Source: Erwinia persicina NBRC 102418
Lineage (GTDB): Bacteria; Pseudomonadota; Gammaproteobacteria; Enterobacterales; Enterobacteriaceae
Assembly (NCBI RefSeq): GCF_001571305.1
Contig: NZ_BCTN01000012.1
Span: forward strand, 62,001 to 126,000
Direction of reading: 5' to 3'
Length of the DNA stretch: 64,000 bases
The translations under genes were made by a program, and so were the position numbers. Each line of letters begins with the position of its first letter. Position 1 is the stretch's first letter. The notes beneath the pieces are model-generated. The model did not search any database, was not told the origin of the DNA, and saw nothing but the letters and a program-made list of their open reading frames with translations. Shown in pieces: positions 39,387 to 50,417 of this stretch.

Positions 39387-40211
39387 ATGACGCCGTTGTA
39401 CCTTGGCCTGCCGCAATGGCAGCACCCACAATGGAAAAAACTGGGAATGACCACCCTGGAAGATTATGCCCGCTACTTTAACTGTGTCGAAGGCAACACC
39501 ACGCTGTACGCGCTGCCGCGCCCGGAAGTGGTTCAACGCTGGCGGGCCATGACCCATGATGACTTCCGCTTCTGTTTTAAATTCCCCGCCACCATCAGCC
39601 ATCAGGCATCGCTGCGACAGTGCGGCGATCTGACCGCAGAATTTTTTGATCTGCTCTCCCCGCTGGCCGATCGAATGGGACAGTTCTGGCTGCAGATGCC
39701 GTCAGCGTTTTCACCCGCTGACCTGCCCGCACTCTGGCAGTTTCTGGACGGTTTGCCGACGGCGTTTCGCTACGGGGTAGAGGTACGGCACCCGGAGTTT
39801 TTCGCCAAGGGCGAGGCTGAACAGGCGCTGAACCGTGGACTGCACCAGCGTGGCGTCAATCGGGTGATCCTGGATACGCGTGGGGTTCACAGCGCCATCC
39901 CCTCCTCTCCGGCGATTATCGAAGCACAGCGTAAAAAACCCAAATTGCCCGTTCACGCCGTGATGACGGCAGATGCCCCAATGATCCGCTTTATCGGGGG
40001 CGATGATCTCTCGGCCAATGCAAAGTGGTTTGACGCCTGGCGACAGCGCCTGCCGCAGTGGTGCGCCGCAGGCCAGCCCTGGCTGTTTATTCACACTCCG
40101 GATGTCGGGTTTGCTCCCGAGCTGGTTCGCGCACTCTGGCCTGGCCTGCAGCAGGCCGTGCCCGGCATCGGTGAAGTCCCCAACTGGCCACAGCAGGAGA
40201 TGCTGTTTTGA
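39387..40211 (+). CDS. yecE: YecE, DUF72 family protein
   Basis: 274 residues; E. coli YecE is 272. A TIM-barrel-like DUF72 protein of unknown function with conserved FNCVEGNTTLYALP, FCFKFPATISH, GVEVRHPEFF and WLFIHTPD segments. AGGAAA precedes the ATG. It lies between yecD and yecN, the conserved order. Confidence 0.93.
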   Translation: MTPLYLGLPQWQHPQWKKLGMTTLEDYARYFNCVEGNTTLYALPRPEVVQRWRAMTHDDFRFCFKFPATISHQASLRQCGDLTAEFFDLLSPLADRMGQFWLQMPSAFSPADLPALWQFLDGLPTAFRYGVEVRHPEFFAKGEAEQALNRGLHQRGVNRVILDTRGVHSAIPSSPAIIEAQRKKPKLPVHAVMTADAPMIRFIGGDDLSANAKWFDAWRQRLPQWCAAGQPWLFIHTPDVGFAPELVRALWPGLQQAVPGIGEVPNWPQQEMLF

Positions 40212-40287
40212 TCGGCGGGCAGGCGACAGCCTGAGTTTTCTTCGCTACCCTGTTCGGCAAGATAATTCTTACATCATGGAGTGAGAG

Positions 40288-40683
40288 ATGGTCAGTGCAC
40301 TTTACGTGGTAGTTGGTTCGCTGTTTATTCTGAAGTTTTTACTCGACGTCGTGCGTTTACGTCGGCAGTACAGGGTTTCGATTGGCGACGGCGGCGTTTC
40401 CGATCTGCAACTGGCCATTCGCATCCACGGCAATGCGGTAGAAAATATTCCCATCGCGATGTTTTTGCTGGTGATGATGGAGATGAACGGCGCCGATATC
40501 TGGATGCTGCACCTGCTGGGCCTGTTTTTCTTCTTTGGTCGCATGATGCATGCGTGGGGCCTGCGCAGTCGTACCGTGCTGTGGCGACGAAATGGCATGC
40601 TGCTGACCCTTCTTTCCCTGGCGGGGATGGTGCTGGTGAATCTGTTGTTCCTGCCCTGGGACCTGGTGTTTGGCCTTTCCTGA
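40288..40683 (+). CDS. yecN: YecN, MAPEG-family membrane protein
   Basis: 131 residues with four hydrophobic spans. The MAPEG signature IRIHGNAVENIPIAMFLL between spans 1 and 2 is clear. Relatives include glutathione-dependent membrane enzymes, but bacterial members are largely uncharacterised. It lies about 85 bases before cmoA. Confidence 0.93.
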   Translation: MVSALYVVVGSLFILKFLLDVVRLRRQYRVSIGDGGVSDLQLAIRIHGNAVENIPIAMFLLVMMEMNGADIWMLHLLGLFFFFGRMMHAWGLRSRTVLWRRNGMLLTLLSLAGMVLVNLLFLPWDLVFGLS

Positions 40684-42473
<1,790 letters not shown>

Positions 42474-42479
42474 CCACGC

Positions 42480-42515
42480 CAGGGCCGATCGTCACACGAC
42501 GGCCCTGCGTTTCCC
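42480..42515 (+). terminator. Terminator of cmoAB
   Basis: CAGGGCCG and TCGT pair with ACGA and CGGCCCTG (one bulged A, 3-base loop), followed by CGTTTCCC. It starts seven bases after the cmoB stop. Confidence 0.75.
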
Positions 42516-42652
42516 TTGCGCCCCTTTTCTGATCCCCGTCAAGCAACCTGCCCTTTTTTTCTTCAATACCTCTTTTTGGGTAACAAGCTTAATACTAAGG
42601 AATTAGTCTACAGTCAGTTATGCGTTCATTTCACCTGAAAGGAGTAACTGGT

Positions 42653-43750
42653 ATGAGTAAATTTGTTTTTTCATCACCACGGAAATACATTCAGGGCGCC
42701 GGGCAGCTTGCTCACCTGGGCGAATATCTGGCAGAGCTGGGAAGCAGTGCCTTCGTGGTGGCCGACGATATCGTCTGGGGCCTGACTGGCAAAGAGGTCG
42801 AGGCATCACTGGCAGCCAGCAATATTGGCTGCCACTACGCAGCGTTTAATGGCGAAGCTTCCAGCAATGAAATTACCCGTCTGGCTAATCTGGCAAAAGA
42901 GAAAGGCACCCACATCGTGGTCGGTCTGGGCGGCGGTAAAACCCTTGACACGGTGAAGGCGGTTGCCGACGAACTGAAGCAGCCGGTTGCCGTCGTGCCG
43001 ACCATCGCCTCCACCGATGCCCCCTGTAGCGCACTGTCGGTCATCTATTCCGACAGCGGCGTCTTCGAAAGCTACCGTTTTTACAGCAAAAACCCGGATC
43101 TGGTGCTGGTGGATACGCAGGTCTGCGTCCGGGCACCGGTGCGTCTGTTTGCCTCCGGCATCGCTGACGGGCTGGCCACTTACGTTGAAGCCCAGGCGGT
43201 GAAGCGTTCTCACAGCAAATCAATGGTCAATGGTGATCCGACGATTGCCGGGATGGCGATTGCGGAAGCCTGTGAGAAAACCCTGCTCACCTGGGGCCTG
43301 AGCGCCTGTCAGGCAGTGGAAAAACAGCTGGTGACACCGGCAGTGGAAGCGGTAGTGGAGGCCAACACGCTGCTTTCTGGCCTTGGCTTCGAAAATGCCG
43401 GCCTGGCTGGTGCGCACGCTATTCATAACGGGTTTACGGCGATTGAAGGCGATATCCATCACCTGACGCACGGAGAAAAAGTCGCCTACGGCACGCTGAC
43501 GCAGATGATCCTTGAGCAGCGCCCGGACGAAGAAATTGCCCGTTACGTCCGTTTTTACCGCGCGATAAACATGCCAACCACGCTCAAAGAGATGCATCTG
43601 GATAAAGAGAGCTGGGAAAACCTGGTGAAAATTGGCGCGCTGGCCGGTAACGAGGGTGACACGCTGAAAAACCTCAATCCGGGACTGAGCGCGGAGGATG
43701 TCGCTCAGGCCATTCTGGCTGTGGACGCCTTCAGTCAGTCGGTGAAGTAA
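42653..43750 (+). CDS. gldA: GldA-type glycerol dehydrogenase (iron-containing alcohol dehydrogenase family)
   Basis: 365 residues; E. coli GldA is 367. It oxidises glycerol to dihydroxyacetone with NAD+. The NAD loop VVGLGGGKTLDTVKA and the metal ligands (D in IADGLATYVEA, H in GAHAIHNGF, H in LTHGEKVAYG) are intact. The start is ATG at 42653, with AAAGGAG upstream; the frame reaches back to 42620. It replaces the torYZ region that follows cmoB in E. coli, so its location differs from the K-12 gldA locus. Confidence 0.85.
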   Translation: MSKFVFSSPRKYIQGAGQLAHLGEYLAELGSSAFVVADDIVWGLTGKEVEASLAASNIGCHYAAFNGEASSNEITRLANLAKEKGTHIVVGLGGGKTLDTVKAVADELKQPVAVVPTIASTDAPCSALSVIYSDSGVFESYRFYSKNPDLVLVDTQVCVRAPVRLFASGIADGLATYVEAQAVKRSHSKSMVNGDPTIAGMAIAEACEKTLLTWGLSACQAVEKQLVTPAVEAVVEANTLLSGLGFENAGLAGAHAIHNGFTAIEGDIHHLTHGEKVAYGTLTQMILEQRPDEEIARYVRFYRAINMPTTLKEMHLDKESWENLVKIGALAGNEGDTLKNLNPGLSAEDVAQAILAVDAFSQSVK

Positions 43751-43764
43751 GCACGCCCCCGACA

Positions 43765-43790
43765 GGCCGGCCACTCAGGCCGGCCTTCTC
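43765..43790 (+). terminator. Terminator of gldA
   Basis: A GC-only stem (GGCCGGCC on both sides, 5-base loop) is followed by TTCTC, 14 bases past the stop. Being palindromic, it may also act on the convergent gene. Confidence 0.75.
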
Positions 43791-43792
43791 AG

Positions 43793-44632
43793 TCAGCGAC
43801 CGGGCGATTTCCAGTACTCATAGCGGTAAGCTGCCGTGATATTTCGCCGGACAATTCCTCCGGGAAACACTTCCATCTCACGGGCATAACTTAACGTACA
43901 GTTGTCACGATCGTCCCAGAGCTGGCACTCGTCCTGCGTCGTCATACTGCTTATCGGACTGTCAGACCGCGTATTCAGACGGAGTTCACGCCCTTCCCTG
44001 TCATAGTCCCAGGTCATTTTCTGTCGCTCAGAGTCTGACGCCACCAGCTGATTCTTTTTATTCCAGCGGTACGTCAGGACGCCGTTACTGTTGGCGTCAG
44101 TTCCGCGGGAGGTGCTGCGGATCAGTCGCGACTTCCGGTCGAAAAAGTGCGTGGTTTCAGTAAACCCGCTCTCACCCTTAAGCATAAATGCGTCGGCAGA
44201 ACTGACAATCATCCCGCGATTGTTAGTACGGTAGTGCGTCGTGCCACGTTTGTCGTTGATGACCGTGGCCGCTCCGCTTCCCAGTTCTGACACCGTCATC
44301 GTATAGCTGGAAAGCCAGCCATCACTGACGCGCTCAAAATTTTGCACCAGTTCAATCTGCAGGCGGCCTTCCTGTTTGTCGTAACGAATATCGGCACGTT
44401 GCAGAACGCCACAGGGGTCAAATTCACCGATCATGCGCTTTTGCTGATTAACATCCTTACCAAATTCGCCAAGCACAAACTGTTTAATCGGTCCTTGTGC
44501 CGTTCCGCCCAGCATGACGATGCTGTTATTACTGTTGATCTGCTGATAGCCGGGCTGGCAGGCCTGTGCCGCCGGGGCCAGCAGCAACGCCAGCGATGCC
44601 ATCAGGGAATAACTCAAAAACTGAATCTTCAT
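43793..44632 (-). CDS. Hypothetical exported protein
   Basis: 279 residues with a signal peptide (MKIQFLSYSLMASLALLLAPAAQA, cleaved near residue 24). The mature part begins CQPGYQQ and is rich in beta-type, YD- or RHS-like fragments: DRKSRLIRSTSRGTDANSNG and TYRWNKKNQLVAS. The start codon with GGAAG upstream (44632) is preferred over an ATG four codons earlier. The AGFTETTHFF region and repeats of WxYDxxGR type suggest a beta-sheet repeat. It loosely recalls E. coli YnfC, but I do not assign it. It is convergent with gldA. Confidence 0.7.
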   Translation of the reverse strand: MKIQFLSYSLMASLALLLAPAAQACQPGYQQINSNNSIVMLGGTAQGPIKQFVLGEFGKDVNQQKRMIGEFDPCGVLQRADIRYDKQEGRLQIELVQNFERVSDGWLSSYTMTVSELGSGAATVINDKRGTTHYRTNNRGMIVSSADAFMLKGESGFTETTHFFDRKSRLIRSTSRGTDANSNGVLTYRWNKKNQLVASDSERQKMTWDYDREGRELRLNTRSDSPISSMTTQDECQLWDDRDNCTLSYAREMEVFPGGIVRRNITAAYRYEYWKSPGR

Positions 44633-44716
44633 CACGGCTTCCATGACAGAGTAAAGAGAAGCATGCAGTGTAGAGTTTTTTTGCCCCCTGGCGCACCTGT
44701 AACACGCGTCTGAGTC

Positions 44717-44746
44717 AAAAAAAACCCCAACAAAGGTAGCTGGGGT
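44717..44746 (-). terminator. Terminator shared by cutC and MicL
   Basis: On the minus strand ACCCCA and TGGGGT enclose an 11-base loop, followed by at least seven Ts. Confidence 0.88.
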
Positions 44747-44796
44747 CTGGTACTTGCAAACATCACGTCACGTTTCGGCGTGCTGCGCGGCAAAAT
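44717..44796 (-). ncRNA. micL: MicL small RNA in the 3' end of the cutC transcript
   Basis: The cutC 3' untranslated region reads GTGACGTGATGTTTGC, AAGTACCAGACCCC, AGCTACCTTTGTTGGGG and a T8 run on the minus strand. This matches the MicL-S sequence I recall from E. coli, which is cut from a cutC-internal transcript and represses the Lpp mRNA. AGTACCAG (44754-44747) can pair with CTGGTACT of the lpp coding start. The 5' end is estimated from the 80-nt E. coli form; the processing site and sigma-E promoter inside cutC were not located. Confidence 0.72.
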
Positions 44797-44850
44797 CAGT
44801 AGGTTACTGTGAATGAGAACCGCCAGTATCGGTGTAAAAGGAGAACCGCA

Positions 44851-45606
44851 TCAGGCCACTTTCACCGGAGCCCCGAATGACATCACACTCTTCATCGCGG
44901 CCACCACATCACCATCCACACTGGTACGGGTAAATTCATCGTTTTCCGCCTCAGAACACATGGAGACACCGGCTTTGCGGTAACGCATGGGTGACGCAGT
45001 TCGCTGGCTGGCGGAGCTGTGAAGCTCAATAACGCCGGCATCGATAAATTTTTGAACGTTGCTCAGACGGACACCCGCACCGGCCATGACTTTCAGACCC
45101 CGGGCCTTATGGGTAAGTTCCCGTAAAAGAGGTAAACCACTCTCCGCACTCTGCTGCTGGCCGGAGGTGAGAATACGCGCCACGCCTAAGTCAGTCAGTT
45201 GGGTCATCGCCAGCAACGGGCTGTGGCACAGATCGAAAGCGCGATGAAACGTCACCGCCATCCCCTGACAGTGCTTCATCACTTGCTGCATGCGTGGCAG
45301 ATCAATATGGCCATCAATGTCCAGCAGGCCCACCACCAGTCCGGGGAAACCCAGCTCGCGGATAAAGTCGATATCTGACTTCATCTGCTCGAATTCAATC
45401 TCACTGTAACAGAAATCGCCGCCGCGCGGCCGGACGATAGGATGTACCGGTATGGACACACGCTGTCGAGCTGACATCAGCGTTCCCGCCGATGGCGTCA
45501 GCCCCCCCTCTGCCGGAGCAGCACAGAGCTCCACCCTGTCCGCCCCTGCCTTCTCTGCCGTGACTGCACATTCCACTCCATAGCAGCATATTTCCAGTTT
45601 TCGCAT
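44851..45606 (-). CDS. cutC: CutC, copper homeostasis family protein
   Basis: 251 residues; E. coli CutC is 248. A TIM-barrel protein with conserved [50 protein letters not shown] and [10 protein letters not shown] segments. Copper phenotypes attributed to cutC in E. coli were later explained by MicL, so the protein's own role is uncertain. The start at 45606 has GGAGG upstream; an open frame runs back to 45717 without support. The 3' end carries MicL. Confidence 0.94.
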   Translation of the reverse strand: MRKLEICCYGVECAVTAEKAGADRVELCAAPAEGGLTPSAGTLMSARQRVSIPVHPIVRPRGGDFCYSEIEFEQMKSDIDFIRELGFPGLVVGLLDIDGHIDLPRMQQVMKHCQGMAVTFHRAFDLCHSPLLAMTQLTDLGVARILTSGQQQSAESGLPLLRELTHKARGLKVMAGAGVRLSNVQKFIDAGVIELHSSASQRTASPMRYRKAGVSMCSEAENDEFTRTSVDGDVVAAMKSVMSFGAPVKVA

Positions 45607-45706
45607 CCCATCCTCCGGTTTATCACTGCTGGCTGGTTGTTTATTTCGATGCCGATGATTAGTCTGATCGGTATTACAGGTATTTATTTTAACGGGAATC
45701 AGCATC

Positions 45707-46852
45707 ATGGCATTCAATTTTGACCAACGGATAGACCGCCGTCACAGCGATAGCCTGAAATGGCGAAAATATGGTGATCGGGATATCCTTCCACTGTGGG
45801 TCGCCGACACCGATTTTCGCGTAGCAGACTGTATTACCGAAGCATTACAGACACGTATCTCACACGGGATCTTTGGTTATGGTGTGCCGCCCGATGAGCT
45901 GATTCATCTTGTCGTCGACCGCATGAGTACGCGCTACGGCTGGCATATTCAGCCGGAATGGCTGGTATTTTTACCCGGCGTGGTGACCGGTCTGAATCTG
46001 AGCGTACGCGCCTTTACCGAACCCCACCAGGGTACTGTCGCGCCCACCCCGATTTATCCGCCTTTCCGTCAGGCCGCCAGACTCGCCAGTCGTACCCAGC
46101 TTAGTGCCCCGCTGCAGCTTAAGGATCAGCGCTGGGTGGTGGATTTTGATGACCTGAACGACCAGATGACCGGCAACGAAAAACTGTTATTACTGTGCAA
46201 CCCGCAAAACCCGGGCGGTACGGTCTATCGGCGTGATGAGCTGGAGGCCCAGCTCCGTTTCGCCCAACGCCATAACCTGGTGGTGTGCTCCGATGAAATC
46301 CACTGCGACCTGCTGCTGGAACCCGGCGTCAGGCATATCCCCTTTGCCAGCCTGAGCGAGGATGCCGCGCAACGATCCATTACCCTACTGTCACCGTCAA
46401 AAAGTTTCAACATTGCCGGTCTGGGCGCATCGCTGGCGATTATTCCCAATCGGGACCTGCGTGACCGGTTTAATCGCGAGCGTAAAGGCCTGGTGCCGGA
46501 TGTGGATGTGCTGTCCTTTGTGGCGGCTACCGCCGCCTGGCGTGACGGTCAGCCCTGGCTGGAGGCACAGCTGGACTATCTGCGTGGCAACCGTGACTGC
46601 CTGACTCAACATATCAATAAGTTGCCTGGCCTGAGTGTGGCCGCACCGGAAGCCAGCTATCTGGCCTGGATTGATGCCAGCAAACTGAAAGTCGCCAGCC
46701 CGGCGCTGTTCTTTGAAAAACACGGGCTGGGTTTCTCACCGGGACGTGACTTTGGTGACGATAAGTTTATTCGCTTCAATTTTGGCTGCCAGCGCGCAAT
46801 GTTAGATGAAGCATTACGTCGCATGACGCTGGCGCTGGCGATCGGGCACTAG
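45707..46852 (+). CDS. MalY/PatB-family PLP-dependent enzyme (putative cystathionine beta-lyase)
   Basis: 381 residues, fold type I aminotransferase. The PLP lysine is K232 in [12 protein letters not shown], the pyridine-nitrogen aspartate is in [12 protein letters not shown], and the substrate-binding loop GVPPDE and NPGGTV are typical of MalY/PatB C-S lyases. It likely cleaves cystathionine or related thioethers; the exact substrate and any regulatory role (as E. coli MalY has) are not shown. It is divergent from cutC and overlaps yecM by four bases at the 3' end. Confidence 0.87.
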   Translation: MAFNFDQRIDRRHSDSLKWRKYGDRDILPLWVADTDFRVADCITEALQTRISHGIFGYGVPPDELIHLVVDRMSTRYGWHIQPEWLVFLPGVVTGLNLSVRAFTEPHQGTVAPTPIYPPFRQAARLASRTQLSAPLQLKDQRWVVDFDDLNDQMTGNEKLLLLCNPQNPGGTVYRRDELEAQLRFAQRHNLVVCSDEIHCDLLLEPGVRHIPFASLSEDAAQRSITLLSPSKSFNIAGLGASLAIIPNRDLRDRFNRERKGLVPDVDVLSFVAATAAWRDGQPWLEAQLDYLRGNRDCLTQHINKLPGLSVAAPEASYLAWIDASKLKVASPALFFEKHGLGFSPGRDFGDDKFIRFNFGCQRAMLDEALRRMTLALAIGH

Positions 46853-47421
46853 CGCTGACGCGCTCTTTCACTCCCGACAATCTCTTTCAGACTCCAGGGA
46901 TGGAATTTGATGGTCACCAGCCCGTCACTGACGGCCAGTGTCGGGTTAGGCAGGCGTTCCCCTTCCCCTTTAGGTGCACTGTTTTTAACGGAAATCCCCT
47001 GCTGTATCAGTCCTTCGTCGCTCATCAGGGCGAGTGCACGAGCCCCCAGCGTCTGCTCATCGCCTCGCAGTAACACTTCCACATGTTCCCAGCCTTCATG
47101 GCGATAGCGCCGCTCCCCCGGCCAGGGAAGTTCAACCACGTTAATCTGCCACGGCCCCACCTGCAGTGGGGTGGCTAAATCAAACAGCGCAACAGGACGT
47201 CCCCCAATCTCTTTTTCAGAAAAAAGGGTGCCACAGCGGAGTAATCCCTGCTTCCATCGTTCTGCCGTGGTGTTTTGATGGCATCTGACAGCGATATGGT
47301 CGACCTCTAAATCATCAAGCTTTAGCCCTAAACGCTGAGAAAGGTGGTTAAGGCATTGTAAAAAACGGGGTAAATCATTAGCCAGATCGCTTAGTTCCTC
47401 GGCGTTTTCGATGATCATCAT
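46849..47421 (-). CDS. yecM: YecM, VOC-fold family protein
   Basis: 190 residues, as in E. coli YecM. Conserved elements are VDHIAVRCHQNTTAERW, the VVELPWPGERRYRHEGWEHVE segment with putative metal-binding His and Glu, and ERLPNPTLAVSDGLVTIKFHPWS. Function is unknown; the fold is that of metal-binding isomerase-like proteins. The start at 47421 (MMIIENAEEL) has AAGGA seven bases upstream, better than the ATG at 47436. It is convergent with the MalY-type gene. Confidence 0.92.
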   Translation of the reverse strand: MMIIENAEELSDLANDLPRFLQCLNHLSQRLGLKLDDLEVDHIAVRCHQNTTAERWKQGLLRCGTLFSEKEIGGRPVALFDLATPLQVGPWQINVVELPWPGERRYRHEGWEHVEVLLRGDEQTLGARALALMSDEGLIQQGISVKNSAPKGEGERLPNPTLAVSDGLVTIKFHPWSLKEIVGSERARQR

Positions 47422-47733
47422 GCTCAAATCCTTCATTTACAGTAATTTCTCTTATTAATATCAACGCCTGTGAGCGACTTTAAAGACCAATAGATTGAAT
47501 AGAATAAGCCGTAATTATCGGAATTATTCATATTAATTGCCTGCTTACTCAGACAGACATCCAGCCCTCACTGGTTCAGTACCAGCTTTTTTTTTAGAAA
47601 ACAGCCTTTAAGTTTATGTTTTAGTTTAGTTAAATTTATACAATGCGACAATTCCTAAATCGCACAGGGTGCATTGTAGGCTATTCTGCTTTCTTATAGA
47701 TTTGTCCCGACCATCCACACGAGGAAAAGCCCA
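47422..47733. other. AT-rich intergenic region upstream of yecM
   Basis: About 310 bases holding the yecM promoter and a T9-tailed hairpin on the plus strand. No ORF with support; the region should also contain the promoter of the small ORF at 47734. Confidence 0.45.
47571..47595 (+). terminator. Candidate terminator, possibly of a small RNA
   Basis: CTGGT, a 5-base loop, ACCAG, a C and then nine Ts. The stem is only 5 bp but the T run is very strong. No plus-strand gene lies upstream before the yecM start, so it could end an unannotated transcript. Confidence 0.5.
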
Positions 47734-47859
47734 ATGCTGATGATACTGCTTGTCGCCGTCCTGATCGCGATGATGGCGTTGGCGATTGTACGCCACTGGC
47801 GGGTTCGAAGCGGGAAAACGACTGTTGCCAGTCCCCACCGCCCTCAACGCCGACGTTAA
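47734..47859 (+). CDS. Possible 41-residue single-span membrane peptide
   Basis: MLMILLVAVLIAMMALAIVRHW is a clear transmembrane segment, followed by a strongly basic tail (RVRSGKT then HRPQRRR). AGGA about nine bases upstream is a fair ribosome site. It is oriented with argS and ends about 215 bases before it. Nothing recognisable; the anchor-plus-basic-tail layout fits many small membrane proteins. Confidence 0.5.
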   Translation: MLMILLVAVLIAMMALAIVRHWRVRSGKTTVASPHRPQRRR

Positions 47860-47911
47860 TCCCGCCTCGCGGAAAACAGCCCCGCAGTACGCTATCTCCA
47901 TGCTCATTCAG

Positions 47912-47947
47912 CAAGTTATCCAGGCATGCAGGTTCCTGGATAACTTG
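47912..47947. repeat. 13-bp perfect inverted repeat upstream of argS
   Basis: CAAGTTATCCAGG and CCTGGATAACTTG face each other around a 10-base loop. A TATACT hexamer (47961-47966) lies just downstream, so the right arm would cover a minus-35 region. It could be an operator or a hairpin ending the small-ORF transcript; no T run follows. Confidence 0.8.
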
Positions 47948-48075
47948 TTCCTAAATGCAGTATACTTTTCCCCTTCTTTTTTAAGCGCTGACGCCATGAG
48001 TGACTTACACCCTGATGACGGCGGCGCGGTGACAACGGCCTGCTCACAGGCTTTCAGAAAAATTAAGGTAACTCG

Positions 48076-49806
48076 GTGAATATTCAGGCTCTTCTCTCAG
48101 AAAAAGTCAGTCAGGCGATGATCGCAGTGGGTGCTCCCCTGGATTGTGAACCTCAGGTGCGCCAGTCGGCAAAAGCACAGTTTGGTGATTACCAGGCTAA
48201 CGGCATGATGGCCGTCGCCAAAAGCCTGGGAATGCCGCCGCGACAACTGGCTGAAAAAGTGCTGGAGCAGTTGGATCTCACGGGTATTGCCAAAAAGGTC
48301 GAAATCGCCGGTCCCGGATTTATCAATATTTTCCTGGCACCCGAGTGGCTGTCCACCCAGATCGACAGCGTGCTGGCTGCCCCCAAACTGGGTGTGGCCC
48401 CCGTTAATCCTCAGACAGTGGTGATTGACTACTCTGCGCCGAACGTCGCGAAAGAGATGCACGTCGGCCACGTTCGCTCAACGATTATTGGCGATGCCGC
48501 GGTGCGTACGCTGGAGTTTCTCGGCCACAATGTGATCCGGGCAAACCATGTCGGCGACTGGGGTACCCAGTTCGGAATGCTGATTGCTTTCCTTGAGAAA
48601 CAGCAGAACGAGCAGCATGAAGAGATCGCCCTGGCGGATCTGGAAGTGTTCTACCGCGAAGCGAAACGTACCTACGACGAAGATCCCGCTTTTGCCGAGC
48701 GGGCGCGTGGTTATGTGGTGAAACTGCAGGGCGGCGACGAGTACTGCCGTAAGATGTGGAAGCGCCTGGTGGATATCACGATGGCGCAGAATCAGCTGAT
48801 CTATGACCGTATGAACGTGACCCTGACGCGTAACGATGTGATGGGCGAGAGCCTGTACAACGACATGCTGCCGGGTATCGTTGCCGACCTGAAAGCCAAA
48901 GGCCTGGCCGTCGAGAGCGAAGGCGCGACGGTCGTATTCCTTGATGAGTATAAGAACAAGGAAGGCGAGCCGATGGGGGTGATCATCCAGAAAAAGGATG
49001 GCGGCTATCTCTACACCACCACGGATATTGCCTGCGCTAAATACCGCTATGAAACCCTGAAAGCAGATCGCGTGCTGTACTACATCGATTCACGTCAGCA
49101 CCAGCATCTGATGCAGGCATGGACTATCGTACGCAAAGCTGGCTATGTTCCGGCCTCTGTTCCTTTAGAACACCATATGTTCGGCATGATGCTGGGCAAA
49201 GATGGCAAGCCGTTTAAAACCCGCGCCGGGGGCACAATCAAGCTTTCCGACCTGCTGGATGAGGCCATTGAGCGTGCAACAAAACTGGTCTCTGAAAAGA
49301 ACCCGGATATGCCCGCAGATGAGCTGAAAGCGCTGGCGAATATTGTCGGTATCGGTGCCGTCAAATATGCTGACCTGTCGAAAAGCCGCACCACTGACTA
49401 CATCTTCGACTGGGATAACATGCTGGCGTTTGAAGGTAACACAGCGCCCTATATGCAGTACGCCTATACGCGTGTGCTGTCCGTGTTCCGTAAGGCCGGC
49501 ATTGATGAGCACGGCGTTACGGGTGCAACCGCCATCGCCGAAGATCGTGAAGCGGCGCTGGCCGTCCGGCTGTTGCAGTTCGAAGAAACGATTACTCAGG
49601 TTGCCCGCGACGGGATGCCGCACGTGATGTGTAGCTATCTGTACGATCTTGCCGGGCTGTTCTCCGGCTTTTACGAGCACTGCCCGATCCTGACCGCAGA
49701 AGATGAGGCGACAAAGCAGAGCCGCCTGCGCCTGGCGCTGCTGACGGCGAAAACCCTGAAGCAGGGTCTGGATACGCTGGGTATTGAAACCGTAGAACGG
49801 ATGTAA
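48076..49806 (+). CDS. argS: Arginyl-tRNA synthetase
   Basis: 576 residues; E. coli ArgRS is 577. A class I synthetase with an N-terminal Arg-specific domain, the HIGH-type motif in [17 protein letters not shown], a KMSKS region reduced to [10 protein letters not shown] as in E. coli, and the C-terminal anticodon domain ([23 protein letters not shown]). The start is GTG at 48076 ([15 protein letters not shown]), with AAGGT upstream. It is followed by a 10-bp hairpin. Confidence 0.97.
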   Translation: MNIQALLSEKVSQAMIAVGAPLDCEPQVRQSAKAQFGDYQANGMMAVAKSLGMPPRQLAEKVLEQLDLTGIAKKVEIAGPGFINIFLAPEWLSTQIDSVLAAPKLGVAPVNPQTVVIDYSAPNVAKEMHVGHVRSTIIGDAAVRTLEFLGHNVIRANHVGDWGTQFGMLIAFLEKQQNEQHEEIALADLEVFYREAKRTYDEDPAFAERARGYVVKLQGGDEYCRKMWKRLVDITMAQNQLIYDRMNVTLTRNDVMGESLYNDMLPGIVADLKAKGLAVESEGATVVFLDEYKNKEGEPMGVIIQKKDGGYLYTTTDIACAKYRYETLKADRVLYYIDSRQHQHLMQAWTIVRKAGYVPASVPLEHHMFGMMLGKDGKPFKTRAGGTIKLSDLLDEAIERATKLVSEKNPDMPADELKALANIVGIGAVKYADLSKSRTTDYIFDWDNMLAFEGNTAPYMQYAYTRVLSVFRKAGIDEHGVTGATAIAEDREAALAVRLLQFEETITQVARDGMPHVMCSYLYDLAGLFSGFYEHCPILTAEDEATKQSRLRLALLTAKTLKQGLDTLGIETVERM

Positions 49807-49809
49807 GCG

Positions 49810-49843
49810 CTCAGGGGCGGCCGGAACACGGGTCGCCCCTGAG
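49810..49843 (+). terminator. Hairpin terminator after argS
   Basis: CTCAGGGGCG and CGCCCCTGAG form a 10-bp perfect stem with a 14-base loop, starting three bases past the stop. No clean T run follows. Confidence 0.55.
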
Positions 49844-49988
49844 GGAGCCCTCAGCTTTTCCTCGCTAAACGTTCAGCGGTAAGTCTGAGTCTGGCTTCAT
49901 CCCACGGGCGTTGTGCTGGCTTTCAGCTGCAAACAGCGACAACTCCGCCAACAGGTGAAGGGGGAAATCTGTCATCAGGCCTTACTGA

Positions 49989-50417
49989 TCAGTGCAGATC
50001 AACCGCAGGAAGCGCCGATGCCTGGCGGTAATTCACCATCACCTCATTACTGACCACCCGCAACACCGGAAACACCCGCCCTTTTCCCTCTACCTGATAG
50101 ATAAAGCGTAGCGTCTCACCGGCCGCCACGTTGGTCAGCCCGCGCGTTGAACCGCTGGCTCCCTCAATTGGTACACAGCGACTCTCTGAGCATAAGCGAA
50201 CCTGCAATCCGGCAGGGGCAGGCGCGCTGAGCGTATAGCGCCACACCACATCGGTCATCGTCCCGGGCAGCGCTTCAGGCGGGCTGAGAGGGCGCGATGA
50301 TGCCTGCACGCCCCGGTTGGAGAGTGCCGGGCCCGTTGCGCTCGCCTGCCAGCCACCATCAGCCGCCAGACTCAGGCCCGGCAGCATCAGCAGCAACACT
50401 CCTGCCAGCGCCTTCAT
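49989..50417 (-). CDS. flhE: FlhE, periplasmic flagellar accessory protein
   Basis: 142 residues; E. coli FlhE is 130. A signal peptide (MKALAGVLLLMLPGLSLAAD) precedes the mature domain with two cysteines in RLCSESRCVPIEG, which align with the E. coli pair. FlhE is not essential for assembly but limits proton leakage through the flagellar export gate. The ATG overlaps the flhA stop by one base. It has a C-terminal extension after the conserved VMVNYRQ. Confidence 0.92.
   Translation of the reverse strand: MKALAGVLLLMLPGLSLAADGGWQASATGPALSNRGVQASSRPLSPPEALPGTMTDVVWRYTLSAPAPAGLQVRLCSESRCVPIEGASGSTRGLTNVAAGETLRFIYQVEGKGRVFPVLRVVSNEVMVNYRQASALPAVDLH

Noticed and set aside
45000..45080. Sigma-E promoter inside cutC for the long form of MicL
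   Set aside because: Searched for GAACTT and TCTGA-type elements at the expected distance and found no convincing pair.
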